Virus record (IMG/VR): IMGVR_UViG_3300047476_000972
Span: 1-64,000 of that record
DNA length: 64,000 bases
Strand: one strand, 5' to 3'
DNA from: a virus
Positions 17,576-27,365 of this stretch are shown one piece after another. The notes beneath the pieces are model-generated. The model saw only the letters and a list, made by a program, of their open reading frames with translations, did no database searches and was not told the origin of the DNA. A program made the translations under genes and the position numbers. Every line of letters starts with the position of its first letter. Positions within the stretch are counted from its first letter, which is position 1.

Positions 17576-17911
17576 ATGACTAAATTCAAGGACTTTGGTA
17601 CGGGCCCAGACCTGTCCAATGTAGAGCCAATCACCTTCGCACTCCACGGAGAGACTTTTGAGTGCAAGAAAGCTGTTCCAGGTAAGCTTCTTCTTAGCCT
17701 AGTTGCTAAGTCAAAGTCGGAGGATCCAGCTGAAGCTGCTGCAACTATCGGAGATTTCTTCTCTAAGGTTCTACTATCTGACAGCTACACCCGCTTTGAT
17801 GCTCTACTAGAAGACCCGGATCGAATCGTAACTGTAGAGCAGTTGGGTGAGATTACTGGCTGGATTGTAGAGCAGTTCGGTGACCGCCCGGAAGAGCAGC
17901 CAGAGGCTTAG
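17576..17911 (+). CDS. Tail assembly chaperone G
   Basis: A 111-residue acidic protein read from ATG 17576; an in-frame TTG at 17543 exists but the ATG with the preceding AAGAAAG tract is preferred. The text (PITFALHGETFECKKAVPGKLLL, EAAATIGDFFSKVL, DRIVTVEQLGEITGWIVEQFG) matches the style of siphovirus G proteins, which lie directly before the tape measure and are extended by a -1 frameshift. Here the -1 frame is open from 17884 across the stop at 17909-17911. The chaperone coats the tape measure during tail assembly and is not normally in the virion. Confidence 0.75.
   Translation: MTKFKDFGTGPDLSNVEPITFALHGETFECKKAVPGKLLLSLVAKSKSEDPAEAAATIGDFFSKVLLSDSYTRFDALLEDPDRIVTVEQLGEITGWIVEQFGDRPEEQPEA
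17884..17911 (+). promoter_or_regulatory. Probable -1 frameshift zone joining G and T
   Basis: The -1 frame has a TGA at 17881 and then stays open to 18273, while the zero frame stops at 17909-17911, so any shift must happen here. The best slip candidate is C CCG GAA at 17887-17893, which re-pairs well for Pro (CCG to CCC) but poorly for GAA to GGA. No perfect heptamer exists. The G/GT frameshift is conserved across siphoviruses, which supports its existence despite the weak site. Confidence 0.55.
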
Positions 17912-18273
17912 CAGAATGGGCTATTGACCTCTGGCCCTATGTAAACGGAAAAGCTCTGACCCTAGGAATTGATTTGAAGGAGATGAATATGTCAGACATG
18001 TTAGACGTCATTCATTTTCTTTTTGAAGAAGATTCTCGATACTCGTCTCAGGAAGAAGTCGAGTCAGTTAGCGCGATGAGGACTCAAATTTATGAGGGGC
18101 TGTATGGCGTGCCTTACACCTATAAGTTGAAAAAGAGCTCGAGATCAAACATGAATTCTTCTTCGGGAGATTTTTCTGGCATTGAAGAGACTAAACCATA
18201 CATTCCTCCAACAGAGTTTGATCCAGAATCATCCAATCCATTCGGCAGTCTTTTAGAAGCTCCGCTTCGCTAG
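17911..18273 (+). CDS. Tail assembly chaperone T extension (GT fusion)
   Basis: Read in the -1 frame relative to G, this segment begins AEWAIDLWPYVNGKAL and continues through MLDVIHFLFEED, which is typical of T domains; the internal ATG 17974 lacks the conserved AEWAIDLW part. The product GT would carry a polar, Pro/Ser-rich C-terminus (PYIPPTEFDPESSNPFG) that recruits tail-tube subunits. It ends 16 bases before the tape measure. Confidence 0.7.
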   Translation, partial: AEWAIDLWPYVNGKALTLGIDLKEMNMSDMLDVIHFLFEEDSRYSSQEEVESVSAMRTQIYEGLYGVPYTYKLKKSSRSNMNSSSGDFSGIEETKPYIPPTEFDPESSNPFGSLLEAPLR

Positions 18274-18289
18274 TTAAGTAGGTGAAAAA

Positions 18290-21160
18290 GTGGCCCTAGT
18301 AGGTGAAGCGCATATCCTCGTTCGTGCTATTACAACGAACGTAGAGAAGGATATTAAGCGCGCTTTCAGCAATGTTAGCGGTAGTTCTGCGTCCAATGCT
18401 GGAGCATCTCTAGGAGCTTCTTTTTCTAGAGGGCTTAGAGGTAGCTTAGATAATAATGTTTTTTCCAGACTAGCCGAGAACATTGCCCAGATAGCACCTA
18501 ATGGAGAGCAAGCTAGATTAGCTTTCCAGGGCATGGTAAGAAGCTCCTACACGGCTGGGACTGCGATTTCCGTACTACTAGGGGCAATATCTTCTCTAAT
18601 AGGTGGTCTTGGTGCGCTAGTTGGTGCTGCTGGGCAGGCCGCCGTTGGCTTGGTTGCTGTTGCTGGTGCTGCAGTAGCCCTTAAAGTTGGATTTAGCGTT
18701 GCTGGGCTAGCCTTCAAGGGAATTAGCCAAGCAGTTTCTGCGGCAACCTCGGCAAACAAGTCTTATGCTGACTCATTAAGAAAAGCTAAGTTCGAAGCAG
18801 AAGAAGCTGCTCTAGCGGTTGACGAAGCATCTCTAAACCTAGAGAAAGCAATTGAAGCTAGAAACCGAGTAGCTGATCTACCAGTTAATAGCAGAATACG
18901 AAGAGAAGCAGATCTCAACGTAAAAAAGGCAGAACTTGCACTACGTAAGGCAAAGGATGCCGAAAAGAATGCAGGTAAGGCCGCAGGTGGTGCTGGTAGT
19001 CAAGATCCATACGCCGGACTAACTCCTTCTCAGAAGGCGTTTGCTCAGTTCTTGGCTGGTCTAAAGACTAAGATGGACGAGATCAAAGAGGCTGCAGCTA
19101 AGGGCTTCCTACCTCTACTGAAGACTCAGATGGAGCGTCTAATCCAAGCTGGCGCTCTGGAGATTATACGAGACAGATTCTATGACATCGGCAGAGGCAT
19201 GGGATTCGCTGCCGAAAAATTTACTGACATTGTCATGATCAGAGGTAGCCTAAAGAAGCTAGATGAAGTATTAAAAAATATCTCCGAGCAACTTCCGCCA
19301 ATGGGTACTATTTTTGGAAACCTGTTTGACGGTTTGTTAAGTGTTCTTCGTCTTGCTGACCCAGCTATACGAAACTTTATTGGCTATTTAGAAACTAAGT
19401 CAAAGAAGTTTGCTGACTATTTTACCGTTGGTGGAGACCCTAAAAACAGCTCCATATCTAAGTTTTTTGTGGAATCGGAAAAAATGTTGGAAAGATTCTT
19501 TGGAATCTTTGGAAACATTTTCAAGACCATAGGAACCTTAGTAGAGGCTAACTTTGGTCTTGGCTCTGGTGGCGAGATCATGGTGACTTGGCTGGAAAAA
19601 ACTACCAGCGGGTGGGCCAACATGGGACGTACTTTTGACGGCAAAGTCAGTGCTCCATTCAAGCAATGGTTTAGTGATGCTGCAACCAATACAACAAAAA
19701 TATTGGACTCTATCGGAGCGCTTATTAAGGAGTTCCTCAAGCTGGGCGATATGCCAGAAATCGGCGAGACCTTTGACATCCTTAAAGCCGGAGCGCCTGC
19801 CATGGGTGAGCTCATGCGGGCTGGTATTAAGGCTGGACCTTCGCTAGCTCGACTAGTTGTAGAGTTGACAAGAATTTTTGTAGCCCTAGCTGACTCTGAG
19901 GGCCCTAAGGTCTTCTTTGACACTCTAACTACTTTTGCCTCGAAGACTGCAGACATTCTCGAGAGTGAAGTTGCTCAAAAAATTCTTAAAATGGTTGGTG
20001 GATTTCTAGCTTTTGCTCTTGCAATCGGCACAGTAACAAAACTTGCTAAATTCTTCGGAAGCGTCTTTATGGGAGTATTCCAGAACATAGCGGGTATGGC
20101 TGGTGGATTTATAACTAACCTAGGTAGATTCCAAAGTTTCCTTGTGCAGATGAACCTAGGGGCTAAAGACCTAATTGGTAAGGGTGGCTTCTTGAACACC
20201 CTATTCGGAAATCTAGGTGTTGGACTTAGCCGTTTCGGTCGTTTCTTGACTAGTTTTCCTGGTGTTGCAATTATTGCAACTCTTGTTACTCTATTTGTTG
20301 ACCTATATAACAACTCCGAGACCTTTAGAACAACCGTGCAGGCCACCCTGTCTGGTATTGGCGATGCATTTGGTCGCCTCTGGGGCTCGCTAATGGGGCT
20401 GTTTGACCAGCTATTTGGTGGCGAAGGTTTGGGCGGAATTATGGAAGCCATTCGCCCAGTAACTGAACTAATTCTTGGTACGGTATTCCCATTGATTGGT
20501 GGCGTAATTACCGTAATCATTGACACTGTAGCCACCGCAATTAACTTTATAACCACATTGGTTAGAACCATTATGAATGGTATTAAACCACTTGTTAGTG
20601 GAATCATGGATCTATTCAAGGGTAACTTCGGCCCTGGCCTCGCTAAGATTTTTGGTGGCATAGGAATCATGTTGCTAGGAATTATTGAAGGCATTGTTAA
20701 TGCCATCATTGGTGGAATTAACATAGTTCTAGGTGTGGTCAATGGTCTACTCAAGGCGATCGGTGATGGCCCTGTTGGTCAGTTCCTCAAGACTGTTACC
20801 GGTGGAGCTATCAACCTATCGAACGTTAAGCTAAAAGTCGATTACGTTGATTGGACTAGCAAGGCTAAGGCCAACTTGGCTAAAGTTGGCGGCACTAAGA
20901 TGGCCACTGGTGGTACTGTATACCCAAGCTCTGGTGGATCAATGGTTACCGTAGCCGAGGCTGGTCGTCCAGAACGTATCGAACCACTACACCCTAACGG
21001 TCTATCTGATAGAGATATGGCTATCATCAACAAACTTTCTGGAGGCGGTGGCCCTCAGATTCAGGTCACAGTTAACCCATCTGCAAAGATGGATGAGCGC
21101 GAATTGGCAATGCAAGTTTCTCGCCAGATCGCATACGAGATTCGTAAGGGCGGTTACTAA
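18290..21160 (+). CDS. Tape measure protein
   Basis: A 956-residue protein starting at GTG 18290 with AGGTG upstream. It has an N-terminal helical region, a hydrophobic Gly/Ala/Val segment near 85-150, a coiled-coil-like Ala/Glu/Lys region near 160-235, several hydrophobic helices at about 530-850 (IIATLVTLFVDLY, MLLGIIEGIVNAIIGGINIVLGVVNG), and a C-terminal Gly-rich part. Position after G/GT and before the distal tail gene is diagnostic. At about 0.15 nm per residue this implies a tail of roughly 140 nm (estimate). No lysozyme or peptidase motif is evident. Confidence 0.85.
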   Translation: MALVGEAHILVRAITTNVEKDIKRAFSNVSGSSASNAGASLGASFSRGLRGSLDNNVFSRLAENIAQIAPNGEQARLAFQGMVRSSYTAGTAISVLLGAISSLIGGLGALVGAAGQAAVGLVAVAGAAVALKVGFSVAGLAFKGISQAVSAATSANKSYADSLRKAKFEAEEAALAVDEASLNLEKAIEARNRVADLPVNSRIRREADLNVKKAELALRKAKDAEKNAGKAAGGAGSQDPYAGLTPSQKAFAQFLAGLKTKMDEIKEAAAKGFLPLLKTQMERLIQAGALEIIRDRFYDIGRGMGFAAEKFTDIVMIRGSLKKLDEVLKNISEQLPPMGTIFGNLFDGLLSVLRLADPAIRNFIGYLETKSKKFADYFTVGGDPKNSSISKFFVESEKMLERFFGIFGNIFKTIGTLVEANFGLGSGGEIMVTWLEKTTSGWANMGRTFDGKVSAPFKQWFSDAATNTTKILDSIGALIKEFLKLGDMPEIGETFDILKAGAPAMGELMRAGIKAGPSLARLVVELTRIFVALADSEGPKVFFDTLTTFASKTADILESEVAQKILKMVGGFLAFALAIGTVTKLAKFFGSVFMGVFQNIAGMAGGFITNLGRFQSFLVQMNLGAKDLIGKGGFLNTLFGNLGVGLSRFGRFLTSFPGVAIIATLVTLFVDLYNNSETFRTTVQATLSGIGDAFGRLWGSLMGLFDQLFGGEGLGGIMEAIRPVTELILGTVFPLIGGVITVIIDTVATAINFITTLVRTIMNGIKPLVSGIMDLFKGNFGPGLAKIFGGIGIMLLGIIEGIVNAIIGGINIVLGVVNGLLKAIGDGPVGQFLKTVTGGAINLSNVKLKVDYVDWTSKAKANLAKVGGTKMATGGTVYPSSGGSMVTVAEAGRPERIEPLHPNGLSDRDMAIINKLSGGGGPQIQVTVNPSAKMDERELAMQVSRQIAYEIRKGGY

Positions 21161-22140
21161 TGCCAACATATTATGACCCTAGTGCAAATATAAATCCAGC
21201 TACTCAGGCGGATGAGAATAAGTTAGTAAACAAGGCACTATCTAACCTACCCGCTCCGCACATCTCGGGACTAAAACTTCAGGCCGACATTTCTATTGGT
21301 GACCTAACGCTCAATACTATTGACGATAGCGATGTTATCTGGGTATGTACGGATATCGAGGGTTGGTGGAATCTACCAGAACCAGAGCTTCCAGACCTTC
21401 CTCGAGGATGGGGAGACGGTTCCTATGATGCTAAGGGTCGCTACACTGCTAGGCTCATGACCCTGAATGGCTCGTTCCTTACTCAGGATCCTTCCCAAGT
21501 TGAGGCTGCCAGACAAAAACTATTTAATGCTATTGACTTGGTATACGCTGGCGCGGACTTGGTAGTTAAGGAATCCCCAGTAATTAAAACTGCTTTTGTC
21601 AGACTTAGCGGTAGGCCAGAAATTGCCACCATGAAGGCTAGAGGTCGGACTGATTTTTCTATTGGTCTTAAAGCTGCTGACCCAATCAAATACGAGTATC
21701 TTTACACTTCTAGCCAAGCTGGTTCAGGCGAGACTATTGTGGATGGTTACAGGGAAAAAACTATCTCAGCCAATGGAAATACTACATGTACAAACTCGGG
21801 GACATATAAAGTTCCAACTGTCCTAGCTATAGCTGGTCCAGTTAATGCTGGAGCAACCATAGTTAATGCCATCAACTACTCTGACTCGAGCGTTACTGAC
21901 ATCTCTGAGACCATAACAGTAGTTACTGCTATCCCAAGCGGATCTACTCTAGAGATTGATTCGCTGAATAGAGAAGTGGTTCTAGTAACTGGAAGCACCG
22001 TTGTAAATGCGAGAAGTTATATCTCTACTCTCAGCGACTGGATCAGATTAGAGCCAAGCTCTAAGGCAAGCAATACAATCACCTTCACAGCCTCTGGAGG
22101 TACCTGTACCGTATCTTTCAGATCTGGCTGGATTGGCTAG
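21160..22140 (+). CDS. Distal tail (Dit-like) minor tail protein
   Basis: A 326-residue protein whose ATG overlaps the tape-measure stop (TAATG). The N-terminal part has the pattern GLKLQADISIGDLTLNTIDDSDVIWVCTDIEGWWN and RYTARLMTLNGSFLT, followed by a beta-rich region with TCTNSGTYKVPTVLAIAGP, which is typical of the second domain of siphovirus distal tail proteins. It caps the tube and starts the tail tip. The family call is by order and fold-like features. Confidence 0.6.
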   Translation: MPTYYDPSANINPATQADENKLVNKALSNLPAPHISGLKLQADISIGDLTLNTIDDSDVIWVCTDIEGWWNLPEPELPDLPRGWGDGSYDAKGRYTARLMTLNGSFLTQDPSQVEAARQKLFNAIDLVYAGADLVVKESPVIKTAFVRLSGRPEIATMKARGRTDFSIGLKAADPIKYEYLYTSSQAGSGETIVDGYREKTISANGNTTCTNSGTYKVPTVLAIAGPVNAGATIVNAINYSDSSVTDISETITVVTAIPSGSTLEIDSLNREVVLVTGSTVVNARSYISTLSDWIRLEPSSKASNTITFTASGGTCTVSFRSGWIG

Positions 22141-22149
22141 TGTTATAAT
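22141..22149 (+). promoter_or_regulatory. Candidate extended -10 promoter
   Basis: TGTTATAAT, an exact extended -10 (TG-n-TATAAT), lies just after the distal tail stop and 30 bases before the next start codon. I find no convincing -35 hexamer at 16-18 bases, which extended -10 promoters do not require. It could give extra transcription of the minor tail genes. Confidence 0.4.
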
Positions 22150-22179
22150 TTATCTAAAGACAACGACGAAAGTACAGTA

Positions 22180-24510
22180 ATGGCGACTTTAACTACACAA
22201 CCGACACTCTCGGCTAATTATCGCTATTTCGTTTGCGACCTTGTTACTAACGAGCTACTAGCAGAAATTCCGCTAAGCGGGGTATCTTATGGTCGATCAA
22301 TTCGCGAGGCAGGGCCTTTTACAGGTGACATTCCAGTAAGCCCTGAAACCTACAACCTGAGCCTATACGAGAACACTGTTCCAGGTAAAACAGCTCTATA
22401 CATTGTTCGTAATAACCAGTGTGTGTGGGGCGGAATCATTTGGTCTAGATCATATGACATCAAAAATAAAGTTTTGAACATTAGTGGTAACGAGTTCCCT
22501 AGCTACCTGTATCACCGCGTTGCATGGAAGACCTTTGACAATGGCTACAACGCTACAGTTACCCTAGACACTAACGGCATCGGCAAGCTAGAGCTGCAAG
22601 ATAACGAAACATTTGATTTTGAAGCTAATATGCCAATTCAATTGGTGTTTGGTTCAGAAAACAATCAGAAGTACAACGGCTACTACTACATCACTGATGA
22701 TCCTGCACCCACTACTAGCGTTGCTTACTTCACTGCTCAAAAAGACGGTAATGGTCTTATTTCTGTTCAAGGGGTAGCTAGGCAGGACACAAGTACAGCT
22801 GTCTATGTAAGACAAGATACGTACCAATATGCACGTGATTTGCTCGATGCATTAGAGCTGGATTTTTATGGACCTATCTTTGGAAATTCTGAGATAGAGC
22901 CCTCTCAGGTATTCGCGCAAATTATTACTACGGTATCTAGAACATCTAATGTCGCTACCGCGGTTTTTGCCAAGCCCCACTACTTGATTGCCGGACAAGG
23001 GTTTACTGTCAGAAATAGTGACACGGCTCTAGATGGTCGCCATGTGGTGCTAGATGTTCCAAATGAGAACACCATAACATTTACCAGCACTGGTAACGAT
23101 ATCTCCACGACTTCATTGACATCAAACGAGTCGGCCATATCTCAATACTCAAGAGCCGCTACTGGTGTTGTCACGGTGACTACTACATCTTCGCACTCAT
23201 TTAATGTGGATGATGTTGTAGAGGTAAGCGGACTTACTAACCTAATAGACGGTACCCATGTAGTGACTGGAACTACCAGCACAACTCTAACCTTTCAGAC
23301 TGAAGTTACTGTAGCTATCGCAACTAGCGAGCCTGCGGAAGACGCCACCGTGGAACGTAAGGCAGAAATTAGGTATGGATCTTACGGCGAGTATTCTCAG
23401 AACTCGGGACTTCAGTTGGATTACTCTACTGGTGGGCTCAGTGTTCAATCTCCTAGAGATAATCACCCATTTAGGGGTTTCGAACTTAAGTATGTCGGAG
23501 AGATTCTAGAGGAATATTCAAACAAGCCGGGTGGCTTTGAGTATCGAATTGACTGCGCATACGATGCGAATACAAACTCATTCACCAGAACTTTTGTCTT
23601 CCTGCCTATGGAGCCTGACTCTTTAAGAGAATATAAAAACGCGCTCCCAAACTCTAAGCTTCCTGCTGGTAAATACGCTCCCCTATCCGCGTTTAATGCG
23701 GACAAGATTGTATTTGAGCACCCTGGAAACATCCTAGCTGCTAGCATGGTTGAATCGGCAGAAGACGCGGCTACACGCTTCTGGGTTCAGGGTGATGACG
23801 ACACTGGTAACTCTAATGCTTCACTGCCCTATGCGGCTGAATCAAACTTTGACTATTTAGATCGTGGGTGGCCTCTACTTGATCAAGTAGAAAAGATTGA
23901 CAATATTAGCGAAGAGTCAATACTTTACGACGAGTATGCGACTCGTATGCTCTCGGAGTCAGTACCTCCGATTTCGAGTTTCTCTATTACTGTAGACGGA
24001 TCCCTCCGACCAACGCTAGGAACATACAAACCAGGAGACTGGTGTTCAATCATTATTAATGATGATTTTGTGCAACTAAGAATTCAAAGCGAACTAGAGC
24101 CCGGGAGCTCGCAGGCAGATAGAGCTGGTGTCTTGCTTCGTAAGATTGATGCGTTTGAGGTGTCTGTACCAGAAAGCCCTAGCGTCCCGGAGGAAGTTAC
24201 TTTGACCCTAGTAACTGAGACTGAAATTGATTCTGCTGGTGCCACTTTGATTGATTTAGATCCGACAATCATCAACACTACAAGCATTACTTTTGCTGTT
24301 AAATTTGACACTGAAAGAACAGATAGCTCTACCACTATTGCTCTATTTAGGGGCTCTACTCAGCTGACGACATGGACCCTTGATGCTGACGACATTCTTG
24401 ATGCAACTTATTCAGCAACTGGTCTATCAGCTGGTACTAAATACGAATTTAAGCTAAAAGTTAATGGGACTACTTACGTAACTCAGTATGTAAAGACAAG
24501 GGCCTCGTAA
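22180..24510 (+). CDS. Minor tail protein (tail hub / Tal-like)
   Basis: A 776-residue protein. The N-terminal ~230 residues (FVCDLVTNELLAEIPLSGVSYGRSI, GPFTGDIPV, TALYIVRNNQCVWGGIIWSR) match the usual opening of actinophage tail-hub proteins. An inserted region at about 245-385 contains two Ser/Thr-rich beta repeats of the form TSRTSNVATAVFA and ATGVVTVTTTSSH. The hub-type part resumes at about 390-670 (FELKYVGEILEEYSNKPGGFEY). A fibronectin-III-like end lies after about 680. It probably forms the tail-tip base together with the next protein. Confidence 0.6.
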   Translation: MATLTTQPTLSANYRYFVCDLVTNELLAEIPLSGVSYGRSIREAGPFTGDIPVSPETYNLSLYENTVPGKTALYIVRNNQCVWGGIIWSRSYDIKNKVLNISGNEFPSYLYHRVAWKTFDNGYNATVTLDTNGIGKLELQDNETFDFEANMPIQLVFGSENNQKYNGYYYITDDPAPTTSVAYFTAQKDGNGLISVQGVARQDTSTAVYVRQDTYQYARDLLDALELDFYGPIFGNSEIEPSQVFAQIITTVSRTSNVATAVFAKPHYLIAGQGFTVRNSDTALDGRHVVLDVPNENTITFTSTGNDISTTSLTSNESAISQYSRAATGVVTVTTTSSHSFNVDDVVEVSGLTNLIDGTHVVTGTTSTTLTFQTEVTVAIATSEPAEDATVERKAEIRYGSYGEYSQNSGLQLDYSTGGLSVQSPRDNHPFRGFELKYVGEILEEYSNKPGGFEYRIDCAYDANTNSFTRTFVFLPMEPDSLREYKNALPNSKLPAGKYAPLSAFNADKIVFEHPGNILAASMVESAEDAATRFWVQGDDDTGNSNASLPYAAESNFDYLDRGWPLLDQVEKIDNISEESILYDEYATRMLSESVPPISSFSITVDGSLRPTLGTYKPGDWCSIIINDDFVQLRIQSELEPGSSQADRAGVLLRKIDAFEVSVPESPSVPEEVTLTLVTETEIDSAGATLIDLDPTIINTTSITFAVKFDTERTDSSTTIALFRGSTQLTTWTLDADDILDATYSATGLSAGTKYEFKLKVNGTTYVTQYVKTRAS

Positions 24511-24512
24511 TC

Positions 24513-27206
24513 ATGGGAATTAGACGTAGACGTAAAAAGCTGACCAGCCTCATATCCAATATGGATAAAAGGATCAGAACTGTAGAGTTTAAGAAGACAG
24601 CCTATGGAGTCACCAGCACCACGGAAGAAGTCTCTTCTAATGAAGAAGTTGGCGGTAACGAACCAGCCGGCTCTGTATACTCTCCTACCCTACCGAACCC
24701 ATGGACTCGAGTACAACGAGCCTACTTCCACCCATCAAACGTAGTAGCTGGAGATAGGTTTGAGGTCCTGATGTACAATACCAACGGTATTGAGTCAGTA
24801 TCAGGGTCTTCCGCTGAGAAGGGGGACTTTGTATCTATCTCTGCGCTAGGTAGATCTGCAGCTCCGATTGTTACCGTTGGCAGAACATACTTCAAAAATA
24901 CTAACCCTAGTAATCCCTACTACACATGTCGCGCTCACGGAACTCCAAGTTGGTCGCTGAGCTCCACTAATACACGCGAAAGCCTAAAATTTAATGGTAA
25001 TCAGGTATACGTGCCATTGCCAATCTCTGGAGATGTTTTTGGCACCGTTACCCATACATACCTGTTCTCGCATGGAAGCAGTATTACGGCAAATGGTCCT
25101 AGATACTCTCTAGCAACTAGAGCGTTGATTGCTTCGCACTCAGCTACAACAACTACTGCCACCCTAACCATCTCGGGAACTTCGCACCACTACACAGCTG
25201 ATGACATTATTGATGTCAATGATCTTCCTGAAGCATATCGAGGCGTAGATGGCTTGTTTAAGGTGAAGTCTGTAACTTCCACTACCATCAGCTACGATTT
25301 TGATACTCCTCTATCGGCAGCTATTTCGTCTGCTACTGCTAGTTCGGGTACATATATTTATTCAGTTGCACAGAAATATGTCCGAGTTGGATCAACTTGG
25401 TTTGATACTGCAAATAAAGATAAGGTCTATTATTGGAATGGGCTGAGGTACCAAAGTAGCCAAGTAGAGGGGTTGACAAATGACGGTTCTGCACCAAGCC
25501 CGCCTACAAACCTTACTTTAGTTACAAGTGGGTATAACCGAGGTACCGACGGCGGTGCTAGGTCTAGGGTTGATCTATCTTGGACTGCGCCAACAACATC
25601 TGCTAATGGTAATACTTTAGATGATTTACTCGGATATAAAATTAGGATAAGCGAGACTGGCTACAGCAACTGGCGTGACACTAGAGATTTAAATGGACGA
25701 GACACTTCTGAAACAATAACTGGCTTAGATCCAAATAAGCAATATTACTTCCGAGTAACCGCCTATGATTCATTTGGGAACGAATCTACTGGACTTGACG
25801 GGACAATTGTTACTGGATTGGCCGCACTTAGCGTCGAAAAACCGTCGGCCCCTACAATTCCTACACCTAGGCTTGGAGTAGTTTTAGTTAGCTGGGATGG
25901 GAAAGACTATAACGGCGCTACAGTTCCTTTAGAGCTAATCAACTTTTTAGAGGTGCATGGATCAACTACTAGCGGATTTACCCCTAGCTCTAGCACCTTG
26001 CTAGCAAAAATTTATTCTAAAAACGCCCCCGCTGCAATTTCCAATCTTACCTACAACGCAACTTACTACTTTAAACTTGTTGCAGTCGATAAAAATGGCA
26101 ATTCTAGTGATCCTTCCACTCAAACATCGGCCATAATTAAGCCCCTAGTTGATACTGACGTTATCGGTAAGGTTTTGAATGGAGCAAACATTGTAGACGG
26201 CTCTATTACTGCATCCGATTCAATTATTGGTAATACTATTACTGGCGGACTAATTCAGGCTCTTGCCATCAACGCTGGGCATATCGAGTCAAATAGCATC
26301 ACCACAGACCGACTACAAGCCGGAACAATGACTGGCTTTACTATTCAAACATCCACCGGAAACACCGCAGTTATTCTAAGTGCGGCCGATAACAGTCTCT
26401 CCGTAAAAGTTAACGGAACTGTAGCAGCGTATTTAACCGGAACATACGACAGCACGTGGGGATATGGCGCTATGTTTGGGCTAGGGACCATCGGAGATCC
26501 ATACAGTAGCAACGTGTTTTTCGAGGCGGATGCCTCCATTATTAGAGGTCCAAATAACGTAGCGGGGCTGGCTGCTTGGAGAAGTGGCGGTGGATATCTT
26601 GATCTCTGGGCCAACACTCAAATGAACCTAAGCGCCAGCTACATAACCATGGGCGATGCTCTTTCCGATTTAATAGATATTCAAGGCGCGGTAGTCATTA
26701 ATGGTACCACTGGTCTATATGTTCAAAATCGAATTGATGCATATGGACGTATTGCAGCTCCTTCTTTTGCAATATGGGGCGTCGGTACTGTGATCACCGG
26801 AACTGGTGGTGTAGCACCTATCTCTGGTACCACAACCTCGGCCGCGAACGTTCGTCAACCAACCAGCGGTGACTCCCTGCTGAGGTTTGTTTCCTCTAGT
26901 GGTAGATATAAAAACACTGTCGTGGATATAGATTCTGTTGAAGAGCTAAACCCTAAGCTTTTATTAGACTTGCCTGTACGTGCTTTTAAGTACAATACTG
27001 ACTACTTAAGTAATCCTGAAGACTCTAGGTACGATAGTCTAGTCCCTGGTTTTATTGCTGAAGAAGTAGAGCAGTTCTACGGAGCCGCGGTAGACTATAA
27101 TGAAGACAATGTTCCAGAAAACTGGAATGAAAAGATGATGGTGCCTAGCATGCTAGCACTTATTCAAGACCTATATAGACAAATTGACGAACTGAAGCAA
27201 AGGTAA
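24513..27206 (+). CDS. Minor tail/spike protein with FN3 domains and C-terminal S74 intramolecular chaperone
   Basis: An 897-residue protein. FN3-type domains lie at about 330-430 (PSPPTNLTLV ... YYFRVTAYDSFGNES) and 440-545 (YNATYYFKLVAVDKNGNSS). These are followed by a Ser/Thr-rich fibre part (GANIVDGSITASDSI). The last ~105 residues match the Peptidase_S74 endosialidase chaperone: SSGRYK with a Ser/Lys cleavage pair, NPKLLLDLPVRAFKYN and PGFIAEEVEQF, ending in a helical coil. Such domains trimerise the fibre and then cut themselves off. It is a likely receptor-binding spike. Confidence 0.75.
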   Translation: MGIRRRRKKLTSLISNMDKRIRTVEFKKTAYGVTSTTEEVSSNEEVGGNEPAGSVYSPTLPNPWTRVQRAYFHPSNVVAGDRFEVLMYNTNGIESVSGSSAEKGDFVSISALGRSAAPIVTVGRTYFKNTNPSNPYYTCRAHGTPSWSLSSTNTRESLKFNGNQVYVPLPISGDVFGTVTHTYLFSHGSSITANGPRYSLATRALIASHSATTTTATLTISGTSHHYTADDIIDVNDLPEAYRGVDGLFKVKSVTSTTISYDFDTPLSAAISSATASSGTYIYSVAQKYVRVGSTWFDTANKDKVYYWNGLRYQSSQVEGLTNDGSAPSPPTNLTLVTSGYNRGTDGGARSRVDLSWTAPTTSANGNTLDDLLGYKIRISETGYSNWRDTRDLNGRDTSETITGLDPNKQYYFRVTAYDSFGNESTGLDGTIVTGLAALSVEKPSAPTIPTPRLGVVLVSWDGKDYNGATVPLELINFLEVHGSTTSGFTPSSSTLLAKIYSKNAPAAISNLTYNATYYFKLVAVDKNGNSSDPSTQTSAIIKPLVDTDVIGKVLNGANIVDGSITASDSIIGNTITGGLIQALAINAGHIESNSITTDRLQAGTMTGFTIQTSTGNTAVILSAADNSLSVKVNGTVAAYLTGTYDSTWGYGAMFGLGTIGDPYSSNVFFEADASIIRGPNNVAGLAAWRSGGGYLDLWANTQMNLSASYITMGDALSDLIDIQGAVVINGTTGLYVQNRIDAYGRIAAPSFAIWGVGTVITGTGGVAPISGTTTSAANVRQPTSGDSLLRFVSSSGRYKNTVVDIDSVEELNPKLLLDLPVRAFKYNTDYLSNPEDSRYDSLVPGFIAEEVEQFYGAAVDYNEDNVPENWNEKMMVPSMLALIQDLYRQIDELKQR

Positions 27207-27209
27207 GTA

Positions 27210-27365
27210 ATGGAAAATCAGGTTGACATAAACTCAGTTATCAATGAGTTTAAGGCTATTATTGCCGATCAAGCTCAGGTTATCGCAATTTTACGAGCAA
27301 CCGTTATATCACTACAATCTAATGCGAATCCGTCTTCATCTACACCCTCATCGGATGGTCAATAA
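27210..27365 (+). CDS. Small coiled-coil-like hypothetical protein, 51 aa
   Basis: ATG 27210 lies three bases after the spike stop with AAAGGT upstream. The product is helical (VINEFKAIIADQAQVIAILRATV) and ends in a Ser/Pro-rich tail. It ends directly before ATG 27366, which suggests co-translation. It is not in any family I recognise; a small tail-associated or chaperone protein is possible. Confidence 0.5.
   Translation: MENQVDINSVINEFKAIIADQAQVIAILRATVISLQSNANPSSSTPSSDGQ

Noticed and set aside
19975-20754. Minus-strand 259-aa frame inside the tape measure
   Set aside because: It arises from the codon bias of the sense gene and is out of context with all neighbours.
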